Source: Saccopteryx bilineata
Taxonomy: Eukaryota; Chordata; Mammalia; Chiroptera; Emballonuridae
NCBI RefSeq assembly: GCF_036850765.1
Contig: NC_089491.1
Span: 186,785,520-186,849,519 of the forward strand
Length of the DNA: 64,000 nucleotides
Reading direction: 5' to 3'
The first letter of the stretch is position 1. Each line of letters starts with the position of its first letter. A program made the position numbers and the translations under genes. Below are positions 51,640-63,518 of this stretch, in pieces. The notes beneath the pieces are model-generated. The model saw only the letters and a program-made list of their open reading frames with translations. It was not told the origin of the DNA and made no database searches.

Positions 51640-52298
51640 GGAAATATGACGTCGGCGAACACGGCGGAAGGTGAGGACGACAGCGCTTCCGGAGGCCTGC
51701 GGGGCGTGGCCGTGCCCCGGATGCGACTGGGGGATTGGCGAGGGGTGAAGGGGAGAGGGAGAGAAGGGGAGGGAGAAAGGGAGAGAGAGGAAGGGGGGGA
51801 GAGAGGGGGGGGAGAGAGAGGGACGGGGAGGGGGGGAGAGAAAGAGGGGGAGGGAGGGAGAGACCGGGCGAGCAGGCGATGTTTCTGGAAGCCGCTGGAA
51901 AGCTCTGAGCAGCGGAGAGGACGCCGGGTGGGGCGTGATCAGAACTAGTTGGCGGCGGGATCACGCTGAGGAAAGAGAGCGGCGCGCGTGTTGCAGCGGC
52001 GTGGCCGGCGCGTCCCCGAGTGGGAAGCTGAGGCGCCCTGGAGAGACCTGGCGGGCGGGGAGGGACGCTCCCGAGCCCGCGGACACGCAGAGGCTCCGCC
52101 GTGCTGGCGGCCGTGGGTCGCGCCAGGCCTCCGCGGGCCGCCTTGCCGAAGCCTCAGTGAGAGGCGAGCTGCCCGAGCGCGCGTTCACAAAGGGTCCCCA
52201 CACACGAGGCTGCCCCTTCCTGTCGCTCCATACCCCGTCTTCGAGGCCAGGGGCGTTTCTGCCCGGATTCTGGGGTGTTCCCCCCCCCTCTTCTGACG
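51640..52298 (+). other. Candidate first exon(s) of a divergent transcript (HMGB1 distal exon by synteny)
   Basis: Plus-strand donors GCGGAAG|GTGAGG (exon end 51,670) and GACG|GTAAGG (exon end 52,298) lie within the CpG island. In human the gene divergent from USPL1 is HMGB1, which has distal non-coding first exons there. No HMGB1 coding sequence is in the window, so the assignment is inference. Confidence 0.35.
51735..51870 (+). repeat. Purine (GA/GGGA) tract at the promoter
   Basis: About 135 bp of almost pure G/A on the plus strand, with many GGG runs. It explains the long spurious frames on both strands here. Confidence 0.9.
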
Positions 52299-52420
52299 GT
52301 AAGGGGAGCAGGCAGAGCCCTGGGCTCCGATGTCCGTGACCGGGGCTGACCTGGCAGCCTCCAGCTCCCTGCCCGCCGACGTCCGGCGCCTGCCCGGTTT
52401 TAACGGGAGCAATGGGCAGT

Positions 52421-55400
52421 TCTCATTTAGTGTTTTTAAGTTGAAAGCTCTGCTTTGGTAGGAAGGTCGCGTGGTTTCAGGCAGTGGTTTTCAACCTTTT
52501 CACCCTGGGGGATCGGTGAAAATAGAATGATCTCAGGACCACTAAGGCAGAAGTCACCCTGAGTAGAAGCAAATCCGGCTAAGATCATGGTGTCTATATT
52601 CTTCATACATCAGGGCAGACCTGCGTGACATTTCTGGCCAAACGGAAAAGCACTGGTAGTTTAAAACGGACGTGGTGGCCGCGCGTGCTAATTCGCAGTC
52701 TGCATTCTGAATCCTGGGGGCAGCGTAATCCTTTCCTAGAATAGCAACGCGTAGTTTCGGACCAGTTTTTTGGGGTTTTTTTTACAGAGTAACCATTGGC
52801 AATTGTGGACTTTTTGTTGGTTTTAGTGGTCTCTAAATGATCGTATTGTGTAATAATGCTCATCATTTTGATAGAGTAGTATAAAGGAAACAAGTCCTGT
52901 GTACTAACAAGTTCTTATGTAAAAAGGGTTTTAGTTTTGGGTACTTAGTGCAAATCTTAATGCTGGTCAAGAAATCACGCAGGGGTTTTTTGTTGGTTTT
53001 TTTCCAGATCGATTAGTTTTTGCTTACCTTTTTTTGTTGAACTAGATTATTAATGTGCTGGTATATTTGTTATAAGATCTCGCTAGTTAGGAATTAGAAC
53101 ACTTGCTGAATATGAACTTCATAAATTGAACAAAAGAATTGATTTAGTTAAAATGTACATAAAAGTTGTTAGATTGAAAATCAACATTCCCAAACTGAAT
53201 TATATCAAACGTGTCTGCAAAGTTGATTTGTAGTCTTTTAGTGCAAATTTAATTTTTTTTTTTTTTTGCAAGGATAAAATGTTAACTGTAACAAACAAAA
53301 TGGAGGTGGAGCTTAGGTTGTTAAAGGAAGGGATTTTAGTATATGTCCCTTGTAAAAGGTAGAAAAAGTCATATAAGGCTTTATAAAATGAAGAACACAA
53401 ATACAGAACAGTCAGGAGAATTTAGCTACAAAATTCTCCTTTAATTTATAATAGAGGAATGGTACCATGTTCAGGAAATTGTATACATTTATGCTTATTC
53501 CTTACTGGTATATTTGGAATGTCTCTATGTACTACTACACTGGTCTTAAAAGGAGTGCAGTTACCTTCTGGTAGGATTAAAGCTAATTGCCTCTATCTCC
53601 TTTCAACATTGTGGGACAGAGTTTTATCTATTTCCGTTAACATTATGTAATCAGGAGAGCTTTTATTAAATTAATAACCAGTAAGCAGCTACAATAGGAA
53701 TAGTGTTGTACAATTAGGATTTTCTTTTCTTTTTTCATTTTTCTCTTCTCACAATGTGAGCTTTTACCTCCTCTGTTAGGTTAGATTCCTTAATCATAAA
53801 ACGTCTTCCACCAAACTTGGGATGTAAAAACTGCTTGGTGGTTCTGGTCTCATCAGAAAGAGAGAGTTGAAGTGACTAACCATGCTTTCTAACATCACCT
53901 ATCTCTTACTTGATTCCAACATTTAGAAGCCTTTGAAAACCAAAATCTAAGCTTGTAAACAATTCATTTGATAGCAAAATATGACCTGAACGAGTTATAT
54001 GTGGTCTTTATCACATATATTGTGTTTGATTATGGGCTTATATATAGTCTATCACATATGTTTTGCTCAAGAAATATTATGTTTGATTATGGGGTGTGGC
54101 CCTTCTTCACTGGTATGTTAGGTGTTACATAATGGTTTGTGTACCTTATAACATTTCTAAAGTTCCAAGAAATTACTATTTTTAAAACACATCATCCCAG
54201 GGTTTTGGTTAAGGAATGCAAACCTATATTAATTTTTGGCAAAACAATTGTTAGGCATTTGTATATTTAAAAAATTAAAATCATACAGTTTAGTTCTCTC
54301 CCTCAGTGAATTCACTTCAGTGAGAAGGATAGAAAAAAGTACATTTATCATACTGTGTAATACTGTATGTTCGTTGTTTGAGATAGAAACCATACAAGAA
54401 ATTGGTAGTCTGAGCGTTTGAGATTATTTTGTACTTTCAGCTCTACATCTTAGCTAGAACATGACAACCCGTTATGTAGCCTAAACTTTCCTGTCTCTGT
54501 TTTGCCTGCACAAAATGATAAAGATTGTATGATAAAGAATCCTAAGAGTAGATATTCAAATATCTGATTTTTAATCCTATCTCTTCTGCCATGTGACCTT
54601 AGACAAGTCCTTTAGTAGTATTCAAGGCCTTGGTTTACAGAGATATGAGAAGTTTGCAATAGATGAGTCTCTTTGGGAAGGTCCCTTTATAGTCCCAGCA
54701 TTCTACCAGCAGGCATTTACCCTAGACTATATTTACGTATTATAAATGTTTTCAGTTAAGAATGTGATCCTGTTTCATCTCAAACTACTTTCTTGCTGAT
54801 CTAAATTTTGTTTCCTTTTGGATTAGGCAATACATTTACACAGTTCAAAATTCAAAAAGTAAAAATGATATGCAGTTAAAAATCTTCCTTCCATACTTGT
54901 TCCTCAACCACCCAGTTTCTTGCCTAGGAAACAACTAACACCAACAGTTTGCTATATATCCTCCTGCCCAGTAATAATAATAATGCATACACATGCAAAT
55001 AAAAGCAAATGAATACTCTATATGTTTTATATTTCTTCCTTTTTTATGTAAATGGTACATACTGTACAAAATTTACTTGAATTTTTCACTGAAGTTAGAA
55101 GTTCTGTATCATTATATGAGGAGTTTTTCCATAATTTTTTTGCCTGTATATTATTCTATTGTATGATGTATCATTCCATCAGGCCTCCTCTTCGGACATT
55201 TAGGTTTTTTCCTGATTCTTATTACAACTATTATGCAGTGAATAACTTTGTACATCTTTTTCCACATGTGTCCATATTTGTGCACAAGACAGTAGCATGT
55301 CTCTGTTGGGATAGTGACACAGTTGGTAAAATGTTACTTAGTAACTAGTAACATGAACAAATTGGTAAATCAGGGTTTCAACGATGTGTTTCTAGGGTTC

Positions 55401-55471
55401 CATCAACTTTGACTTAAAGTATTTCCTGTGCCAGTGTAATAGAGAAGTATAGTGCAGTCAATACCCTACTT
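52421..55471. other. AT-rich sequence beyond the island, no exon recognised
   Basis: A possible hAT end-fragment ('cagtggttttcaacctttt') lies at 52,484-52,600. Degraded LINE-like text occurs about 54,790-55,330. No splice-flanked coding segment with known content is seen. Confidence 0.5.
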
Positions 55472-55786
55472 CAGGGGTCGGGAACCTTTTTAGCTGGGAG
55501 AACCATGAACGCCACATATTTTAAAATATAATTCCATGAGAGCCATACAATGACCCGTGTACATTAAGTATTATCCAGTAAAAATTTGGTGTTGTCCCAG
55601 AGGACAGCTGTGATTGGCTCCAGCCACCCGCAACCATGAACATGAGCGGTAGGAAATGAATGGATTGTAATACATGAGAATGTTTTATACTTTTAACATT
55701 TTTTTTATTAAAGATTTGTCTGTGAGCCAGATGCAGCCATCAAAAGAGCCACATCGGGCTCGCGAGCCATAGGTTCTCGACCCCTG
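55472..55786 (+). mobile_element. Non-autonomous hAT MITE ('caggggtcgggaacc' family), copy 2
   Basis: 315 bp, ends CAGGGGTCGGGAACC and TTCTCGACCCCTG, with a perfect 8-bp duplication CCCTACTT (55,464-55,471 and 55,787-55,794). It is collinear with 9,333-9,647. Confidence 0.92.
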
Positions 55787-55794
55787 CCCTACTT

Positions 55795-56709
55795 GGTTCT
55801 GAAGAAGTAATTATATAAACTGAATCATATCTCCTAAATGGCTGTCTCTTAATTTGAGCCTTAGACGAAGCAAGTGGATTATGTGTAGGCCCATTGTGCT
55901 GAACAAATATTTGTATCTTTAAACACTAAAATCATGCAACAGAGCAAGACTTTCAATGAGAGGTGTGTAAGAACTAATATTAATTGATGTGACAATAGGT
56001 GTGTGCTTTTCATCTCATGCTCACATCATGGCATATGCTCATTGAGTGCTATTTAAATTGATATTTTTATTTCAGATTTTTTGCCAAGCACATATACCTG
56101 TAGTTGAATTTGTATAAGATGTAATTTCTATGTATTTTCTCTTTGCCAATAAGAAAATAGCCTAAAAGAAGTAAACAATTTACTCAGATTTACATGAGAA
56201 AGTAGCAGACCTAGGACTATATAACCTACATCTGATTTATAACCCAGGAGGTTTTCTAGTAGATCACATTCTCATAATTTAACATGTGGCTGTAGCAGAA
56301 GATCTGAGAATGCTGGGTGGTTAGGGACTAGTTTAGATATGTTTACTCTGCCTAGGCTCTAGAGCAACCTGGAGTTCCAGGAAGCAGCCGTACTTCCTTT
56401 TGATGACAAAATCGCATTTTATAAGATTATTAAAGTAATCACACAACATGTTGATTAGCGATCAGAAGGGCTCCAAATCAAAAAAACTAAAGCTGATACA
56501 GAGAAACACTCCTAACGGCCATAGTTTATCACTCATAAGGAATGCAAGGAAATTAGAATTATTTGTAAATGGATAGTCTTACATTCCCCAGAGTTCATGC
56601 CATCACTTAATTTAGCCAGGACAATCTAAACCATCAGAAAAGAAGTTATAGAAAGATTAGAGAATGTACTGTAGTAACTATTTCCTTAAAACTAGCATCA
56701 CAGCACCTG
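55795..56709. other. Unassigned sequence
   Basis: AT-rich, with no gene or element with clear ends. Confidence 0.4.
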
Positions 56710-56960
56710 ACACTCCTAGCATACTTTTGGGGCCTTAACTCTGCTGGTTTGTCAAGCTGTTCACTCTATCTGAGAAGCCTTCTGCCCTCCACCCCCACTC
56801 CAGTTCCTTATCACCACCTACTGTTTGTTTTCTTCATAACATATGTCCCTCTCTATTTGTTATTGCCTGTCTCTCTACTAGGTTATGAACTCTCTGAGGG
56901 CAGGAACCACATATGTCTTGTTCACCATTATATACATACATTGTCTGGTACATAGTGCAT
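56710..56960 (+). mobile_element. L2-like 3'-end fragment
   Basis: 'gaactctctgagggcaggaa' followed by 'tctggtacatagtgcataat' is typical of the L2/MIR 3' core. Confidence 0.6.
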
Positions 56961-56973
56961 AATTATTAATAAA

Positions 56974-57850
56974 CTAGAAAACCCGGCGGTCATACAAAAT
57001 GACCGCTGTTCTAGATATTATAAATTGTAATTAAAATGATTTGTGCAAAGGTGTCTGCTAATTCAAACTGAATTACCCAGGGCAGGCGGCGAGGACGCCC
57101 CTTTGCTTAGTGCCCCACGGGGTTTCCCCCTTCTACTTGCTTAATTGCTTAAAGTAGAGTGCAGTGAAGGAAACCACTGGCAGTACATTTCTTAAGAGCC
57201 ACCGCTAGCTCAATAAATAAAGGTGATTTAAATAATAAAATGTTAATTCACATGTCAAAGATCTCTTTATACACAACATTTCTTGTGTAGATCTTTCCAT
57301 TATTTTTAAGCTCGCCTTGCAGAGGACCATCAATTATTTTTAATTTTACGTCCGTTCTTTCACGAACTCTTGAACAGGCAACATAAAGTTGACCGTGTCC
57401 AAATGCAGGCTCAGGTAAAAAAATGCCAACAAGCTTAAGCGTTTGGCCCTGAGACTTATTGATGGTCATAGCAAAGGCAAGTTTTACAGGAAGTTGTCTA
57501 CGTCTCAATTGAAACGGCAACCCTGTTTGAGATGGAGCCAAATCAATTCTTGGAATGACATGTATTTCACCTTTAGAGGAGAGGAGCCAGTCAAAGACTT
57601 AGCTATTATGACTTTATTTTTCAATTGGAGAACCTCTAGTCTTGTACCATTGCAAAGACCCCTTCTGGTGTTAAGATTTCTTAACAGCATAATAATTGCT
57701 CCAATCTTTAACCTCAATTTGTGAGGTGGCATGCCAGAAGGCGGGACTATTTGAATGCCGTGGCAACTTCACCCCATTGATAGTACAGTTATGCAAGCAA
57801 CCAATAAGCTATTGGCGACAAACAGACACTTAAGCCACATATAATAAAGA
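56974..57850 (-). mobile_element. Helitron, internally deleted, keeping the helicase end
   Basis: On the minus strand it begins with TC after an A (57,851/57,850) and ends with a hairpin (arms GCGGTCAT/ATGACCGC, 56,986-57,006) 11 bp before a terminal CTAG followed by T. That is the rule for Helitrons, which insert between A and T without duplication. Two overlapping frames (57,505-57,732 and 57,248-57,541) encode helicase C-terminal sequence. At 877 bp it lacks the Rep domain and most of the helicase. Confidence 0.85.
57244..57732 (-). pseudogene. Helitron Pif1-like helicase C-terminal remnant
   Basis: The second frame carries FAMTINKSQGQTL (motif V-like) and LYVACSRVRERTDV (motif VI-like). 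The first supplies preceding helicase sequence (IMLLRNLNTRRGLCNGTRL). A frame change in the overlap (57,505-57,541) breaks the gene. The family enzyme unwinds DNA in rolling-circle transposition. Confidence 0.85.
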
Positions 57851-58272
57851 TGAATGATCTTGGTGATTCCTAGTTCCTAATTTACCTGGCTGACCAAACT
57901 TTTAAAATGAAAGATTTTCAATAGTATATCACCCCATGTTCTTATATTTGTTACTTCGTGAATATGCAAGGCAATGTACTTAATGCTGGGTGAATATAAA
58001 GGTGAATCATGCATAGTCCTTAGCCCTAAAGAAAAGTAGAAACATTTGTAAATAAATAGCTTTCATATAGGGCAAAATAAAATAGATGCTAAATAGAGTT
58101 GAAGCACTGTTTTGTAGCAGTAACGAAGAAATGTGATTAATAACAGGAGGGGCCTCATGGAGTTGAATTTTGACTTTGGTCTTGAAGCTAGAAAAAGAAA
58201 TAGAACTGAAGTTTCTCTACATGCAGAATAGAAAGGAATAAATGCTTAGCTTCTCTTTTTAAAAAGTCCTCA
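57851..58272. other. Unassigned sequence
   Basis: No gene or repeat with clear ends. Confidence 0.4.
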
Positions 58273-58459
58273 GCCCTGGCTGGATATCTCAGTTGATTAG
58301 AGCATTGTCCTGACATGCCAAGGTCACAGGTTTGATCCCTGATTGGGCACATAAAAGAAATAACCAAAGACGGCATGAAAAGTAGAACAACAGGTCAGTG
58401 TTTCTCTTTCTGTCCCTCTCCCTCTCTCACTAAAAACAACTAAAAAAATAAATTAAAAG
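58273..58459 (+). mobile_element. SINE ('gccctggctggatatctcag' head)
   Basis: tRNA-derived head with A/B-box-like text ('tgattagagcattgtcctg', 'ggtttgatccctgattggg') and an A-rich tail. Confidence 0.75.
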
Positions 58460-59155
58460 TCTTTAAAATAGTAATATTGACCACAAAGAAGCAATTTTTA
58501 AAACTTCAGTTATAAATAAAATTACTCTGAGGTTAAACATTACACTTCTAAAATTGAGGCTAACCATAAAACTAACTTGACTGTTTTGACTAGTTGCTAA
58601 TAATCGGTTCAAGCTAATAATTGGATTCTAACTGATTGCTAATTTCAGTTAGTAATCATTTAGTAAACTAATCAAGTAAGACAAACTTGAATTATTTTTA
58701 AAAACATTCATTTTTTTAAAGCAATTGGTGGTTCTAACATTTGGTTCTCAGACTGTTACGGGTTAAAATGTAGATAATTTAATTAAAAAAATAAAATGTA
58801 GATAATTTTTTTTCGATGATCTAATTTCAATTTTTTTAAGTTTACTTTTGTTTTCCTACCTTTGTATATTTTCCTAAGCAATATAGACTGTCTTCTTTCC
58901 CTCTTGTTAAAAAAACAAAGAAGCTTGGGCTTTATATCATAGACCTGATTGCAACTTGGCCACTTATTAATTACAGTTCTGCTACTTTCCAGTTTTATTA
59001 CAGCAAAATATTTAACATCCCTGAGACTCGATTTCATTTGTAAAATGAAAATATTTACTAATCCCACTGTGTCATTTAACTAGTTTTGTGACCTTAGGCC
59101 AGTTATTTAATCTCAGCCTAAGTTTTTTTTCATATATAAAGTGAAATTATCTTCA
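58460..59155. other. Unassigned AT-rich sequence
   Basis: No gene or repeat with clear ends. T-rich and A-rich runs only. Confidence 0.4.
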
Positions 59156-59538
59156 GGCTGACCAGGCGGTGGCACAGTGGATAGAGTGTCAGACTGGAAA
59201 GCAGAGAACGCAGGTTTGAAACCCCAAGGTCACCATCTTGAGTGTAGGCTCATCCAGCTTGAGCATGGGTTTACCAGCTTGAGCACAGGGTTGCAGGCTT
59301 GAGTGTGGGATCATAGACATTACCCCCCATGGTCACTGGCTTGAGCCCAGAGGTCTCTGGCTTGAGCAACGGGGTCACTCTACTCTGTTCCCCCCCCCCC
59401 CGCCAAGGTACATATGAGAAAGCAATCAATGAACTACTAAGATGCTGCAAAGAAGAATTGATGCTTCTCATCTCTGTCTGTCTGTCCCTATCTGTCTCTC
59501 TCTCTGTCTCTCACTCTCTTTGTCACACACAAAAAAAA
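59156..59538 (+). mobile_element. SINE with internally repeated body
   Basis: Head 'ggctgaccaggcggtggcac', several 'gagcaxxggtttxccagcttg'-like repeats, a C14 run about 59,390-59,401 and a CT/GT-rich end. It is similar to the SINE at 36,040. Confidence 0.75.
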
Positions 59539-60707
59539 TGAGATTATATGTAGAACAATGTCTGGCAGTTAATAAGTTCTCAGCAAATGTTGGTTTCTCA
59601 CAGAAAGGAGACTTGACTTGGGGTGGTGAACATACAATACAATATACAGATGATGTATTATAGAATTGTACACCTGAAGCCAATAAAATTTTCTTAACTA
59701 ATTTTACCCCAATAAATTCAGTAAAAAAAGGTTTCCCCGACCCTCTTTCATATCATATCCTTTGAAGGCCTGACTGCTACCATCTTTCCTTGCTAGCTCA
59801 TAGAAGTCTCATTATAAGTCATTGCACTCACCATGTATACTTGGGTTCTTAAATTAGTATGGATCAGCATTATATTGCAAACATATAATGCAATTGCTTG
59901 GGTTTCATTTCTGGCTCTGGATTTAGCATGTAGTCTGGGCATCCGGAAAGTTTTTACTTTTCTCCTTCAGATTTTCTGATGCTCACCAGTGATCATAATT
60001 TCTCACCTATTTGTTAATTATGTGCTGCTTATAGTTTATATTTGTTAGGTAATTTTAATTATGTAACCCCTTCAGGTGTTTTAGTTTGTACCCCAAATAT
60101 AAACTCCACAAGGTACAAAATACCACTTGTACTTGACTTTGTACTTAAGTTTAGAGGTTAAAAGATAAGTAATGTACCCTTTCCTGCTGATGTTTGAATC
60201 CAGTTAAGAAATAAGATGCAGAAGTCAGGTAGATCAAGATTCAAATAGAAGTTTGATTACTGAGAAAGTTGTTTGGAAAATATGGCTGAGGTTTGCAGCC
60301 ACAATAAGCTTCCTCATATTGCACTCCAAAATTATTCAGATGGAAACCTTAAGTTTCTCTGTCAACAAGAATAGAGTTTGCCCTACTATACCTACTATGT
60401 GACAGAGAGCTGACCTGAACAAATGGCTCTCTTCCGTCGGACAAATCCCAAATAGAAATGGGAATGAAGGTGGCTGAGCCTCAGGAGGACTTAGTGAGAT
60501 CAACCATGAATATTATTTTAAGGAAGTTTCATGTGGAGTATGAGAGAGCTTTCTTGCCCTCAAAGGCACAACGTAGTTATTTGTTAGGGGTATTTTAATA
60601 CTTAGCTTGCATTGCATCAGCATGCTGTGATTTTTAATACCTAATGAGAAATTCTAAAGTTGCAGCTTTAACCAGCTAAATTAGTATATATAATTGTATT
60701 ATCTTTT
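59539..60707. other. Mostly unassigned, with an L1 tail fragment
   Basis: 59,610-59,720 resembles an old L1 3' end ('gaattgtacacctgaagcca'). The remainder shows nothing I can name. Confidence 0.45.
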
Positions 60708-61069
60708 TTTTTTTTTTTCCTGAAGCTGGAAACGGGGAGAGTCAGACAGACTCCCGCATGCGCCCGACCGGGATCCACCCGGCACGCCCACCAGGGGGCG
60801 ATGCTCTGCCCCTACGGGGCGTCTCTCTGTCGTGACCAGAGCCACTCTAGCGCCTGGGGCAGAGGCCAAGGAGCCATCCCCAGCACCGGGGCCATCTTTG
60901 CTCTAATGGAGCCTCACTGCGGGAGCGGAAGAGAGAGACAGAGAGGAAGGAGAGGGGGAGGGGTTGAGAAGCAGATGGGCACTTCTCCTGTGTGCCCTGG
61001 CCAGGAATCGAACCCGGGACTTCTACACGCCAGGCCGATGCTCTACCACTGAGCCAACCGGCCAGGGCC
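60708..61069 (-). mobile_element. Long bat SINE, minus orientation
   Basis: Poly(T) start and 'ggccagggcc' end. It is flanked by an exact 17-bp duplication TAATTGTATTATCTTTT (60,691-60,707 and 61,070-61,086). Confidence 0.92.
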
Positions 61070-61597
61070 TAATTGTATTATCTTTTGCTATGTAAGAAAC
61101 TACCCCAAAACAAACACACTTATTATTTCACACATTTTCTGATAGACAGGAATCTAGGAGTGTATCAGCTGGGTAGTTCCAGTTCAGGGTCTTTTACGTG
61201 GTTACAGTCATCTGAAGGCTGCTTGAGTGGCCTCATAACATGGCACCTGACTTTTCCCAAAGCAAGTGATCTCAGAGAGACCACAATGTCTTTTATTCTA
61301 GCCTCAGAAGTGACTTACCATCACTCTTGCACAGACTCACCTGGAGGTAATGTGGGATGAACCTACCTGAAGGTGTGAATGCCAGGAGGCAGGGATCATT
61401 GGAGGTCATCAGGGACGCTGCTACCATAATCATATATGTTGGTTTGATTTTGTTACCTCACATTGCTTCAAGTATTTCAGTAGCCTTTAATATCTCATTA
61501 AAATTATTAAAATGTTAATGGTAGCTCTGTGAAATAATTGTAATTTAAAAATGTTGCATAATTTCCTAGCTGGAAAATAAGTTAAGAGGATGATTTC

Positions 61598-61758
61598 TGC
61601 CTGACCTGTGGTGGCACAGTGGATAAAGCATCAACCTGGAACACTGAGGTCGCCGGTTTGAAACCCTGGGCTTTCCTGGTCAAGGCACATATGGGAGTTG
61701 ATGCTTCCTGCTCCCCCCCCCCCCCCTCTCCTCTCTAAAATGAATAAATAAATAAAAA
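61598..61758 (+). mobile_element. Bat SINE (short type)
   Basis: Head 'gcctgacctgtggtggcaca', a C13-ish run and an (AATA)n tail. An exact 14-bp duplication AAGAGGATGATTTC lies on both sides. Confidence 0.92.
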
Positions 61759-61772
61759 AAGAGGATGATTTC

Positions 61773-62209
61773 CTGTTACTGATTCCTACTTCTTGTGTAG
61801 CTCCTTCTAAATAAAAATTTTAGATAGTATGATCAGGGGCTGCCCTTGGTTTGCATGATCTTCCATAGTCTGAAAGTTCAGATGATCTACAGGTACCTTA
61901 TTCTAAGGTGATAATGGCTACAATTTTGCTTTCAGTATGAATTAATAATTTACTTACGGTCTTCTGGGAAGGACTTCATAAAGTCTGATCCTCAGCATCT
62001 GGTTTATTCAAGTGAGGGCTTTTTTCCAGTGTTAATCAGGATTAGGCAGACTAACTAGATAGCTAGTGAATGTCATTTACCTCACTGTAATCTACAGGCC
62101 CAAAGGAGTTGAAAAAAATTATCACTCAAGTAAGAGTCAGTGCTTTAAAATTCTAATGCCAGAGCACTAAAGAAGTCTAAATAAGGAAAATAAAATAGTC
62201 AAAAATAAT
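61773..62209. other. Unassigned sequence
   Basis: No gene or repeat with clear ends. Confidence 0.4.
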
Positions 62210-62225
62210 TAATCTTTTTATTTTA

Positions 62226-62590
62226 GATTCCAGATATAAGTGAAATCATATGGTATTTATAAATATCTCTGTGTAACTTTTTACTTAACATAATATCCTC
62301 TAGGTCCATCCATGTTGCAAATGGCAAGATTTTATTCTTTTTTTTTGCTGAGTAATATTCATTGTATAATATACCACATCTTTATCCATTCATCTATTGA
62401 TGGACACTTACATTGCTTCCAGCACATGGGATATTTTCAGAATGTTGTGATAGCTTTGTACAGTGACAGATGGTTACTAGACTTATCATGGTGATCACAT
62501 CATAAGGCTTATAAATGTCGAATCACTAAGATGTACATCTGAAACTAGTGCTATACGCCAACTATACTTTAATAAAAAATTTTAAAATGA
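62226..62590. mobile_element. L1 with 5' inversion
   Basis: 62,226 to about 62,430 is L1 ORF2-end sequence on the minus strand. From there to 62,590 is L1 3'-tail sequence on the plus strand. A 16-bp duplication with one mismatch (TAATCTTTTTATTTTA / TAATCATTTTATTTTA) brackets both parts, so they entered together by twin priming. Confidence 0.75.
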
Positions 62591-62606
62591 TAATCATTTT
62601 ATTTTA

Positions 62607-63231
62607 CTCATTTATTTATTGTAATTTAGAGTTCATATACTAAATTTTAGGCTTTGTAAGATAGCAAAAAAATAGCAATGTAAGTTAGAGGGAACTTGAA
62701 GTGTTCGTTGAATTAAATTAAAGAATATTAGATTCATTTGTATAAAGAATTTATACTAAAAACATTCTATTTTTAATACTTTCCAACAATAATTTGAAGG
62801 TTTTGGCAGAAAATATTTTAACTGGCAATGTATCAGTGTTCTTGGGAATTCTAGCCATAAACATTGTTGGGTCAGTCTGCATTTTCAGTTGGCTAAAAGA
62901 ATGTTTATTAAATTGTTTGAAGAATTTATACATGAAAGGCCAATTATAGAAGCCCTAATAAAATTTTTATCTCTAATGAAGCTGTTTACTATGCAGACAG
63001 AAGAACATATAGAGCATTTGACCTAGGACCAAACCAACTGGCTCATTTGGCTGTTAGAATTTTCAGTCATGTAAACACATTTGACAGCTTTCACCCTGGT
63101 GGAGTATTAGGAGACACTGTTTTTCTAATTAGGAAATAAATTTCAGACAATTCATTTTACTTCTCAAGTGTAATTGTTATGATTAATCAATAAAATGATG
63201 TTTGGTTTGGGTACTGATTAGCTTTAAGATG
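62607..63231. other. Unassigned AT-rich sequence
   Basis: No gene or repeat with clear ends. Confidence 0.4.
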
Positions 63232-63247
63232 AGATCTCCCATGAATT

Positions 63248-63502
63248 TTTTTTTTAAAGGGGGTGGGAGGAGAGAGGTGAGAAGCATCAAGTAGTTGTGG
63301 CACTTCTGTTGTTCATTGATTGCTTCTCATACATGCTTTAACCAGGACACCCAAGCCAAGCCAGTGACCTTTGGGCTCAAGCTAGCTACCTTAGGATCAT
63401 GTCAATGATCTTGCCCTCAAGCCAGCAATCTTGGGATTTCAAACCAGGTCCTTCAGAGTCCCAGGGCACCATTCAATCCATTGTACCACCACTGGGCAGG
63501 CT
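63248..63502 (-). mobile_element. SINE, minus orientation
   Basis: T-rich start, body with reverse 'tcaagccagcaatcttgg'-like units and head complement 'caccactgggcaggc'. A 16-bp duplication AGATCTCCCATGAATT lies on both sides. Confidence 0.85.
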
Positions 63503-63518
63503 AGATCTCCCATGAATT

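Larger units (their letters stand above)
51300..52420. promoter_or_regulatory. CpG island, bidirectional promoter
   Basis: CpG-dense, GC-rich region between the minus-strand USPL1 first exon and plus-strand sequence with good splice donors. It contains a TGACGTC CRE/ATF-like site (51,647-51,653), three ETS-type sites (CTTCCGG at 51,586-51,592 and 51,686-51,692; CCCGGAA about 51,638-51,643) and no clear TATA box, as usual for housekeeping promoters. Confidence 0.85.

Noticed and set aside
51055..51948. 297-codon plus-strand frame over the CpG island
   Set aside because: It is low-complexity, GA/GC-driven, lacks splice or domain support and overlaps USPL1 exon 1 and the purine tract.
52484..52600. 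Possible full hAT element after the CpG island
   Set aside because: Only one end ('cagtggttttcaacc') is visible and no matching inverted end or duplication was found, so it is not listed as an element.
57443..57724. 93-codon plus-strand frame over the Helitron
   Set aside because: It is antisense to the helicase frames, which carry the recognisable motifs.
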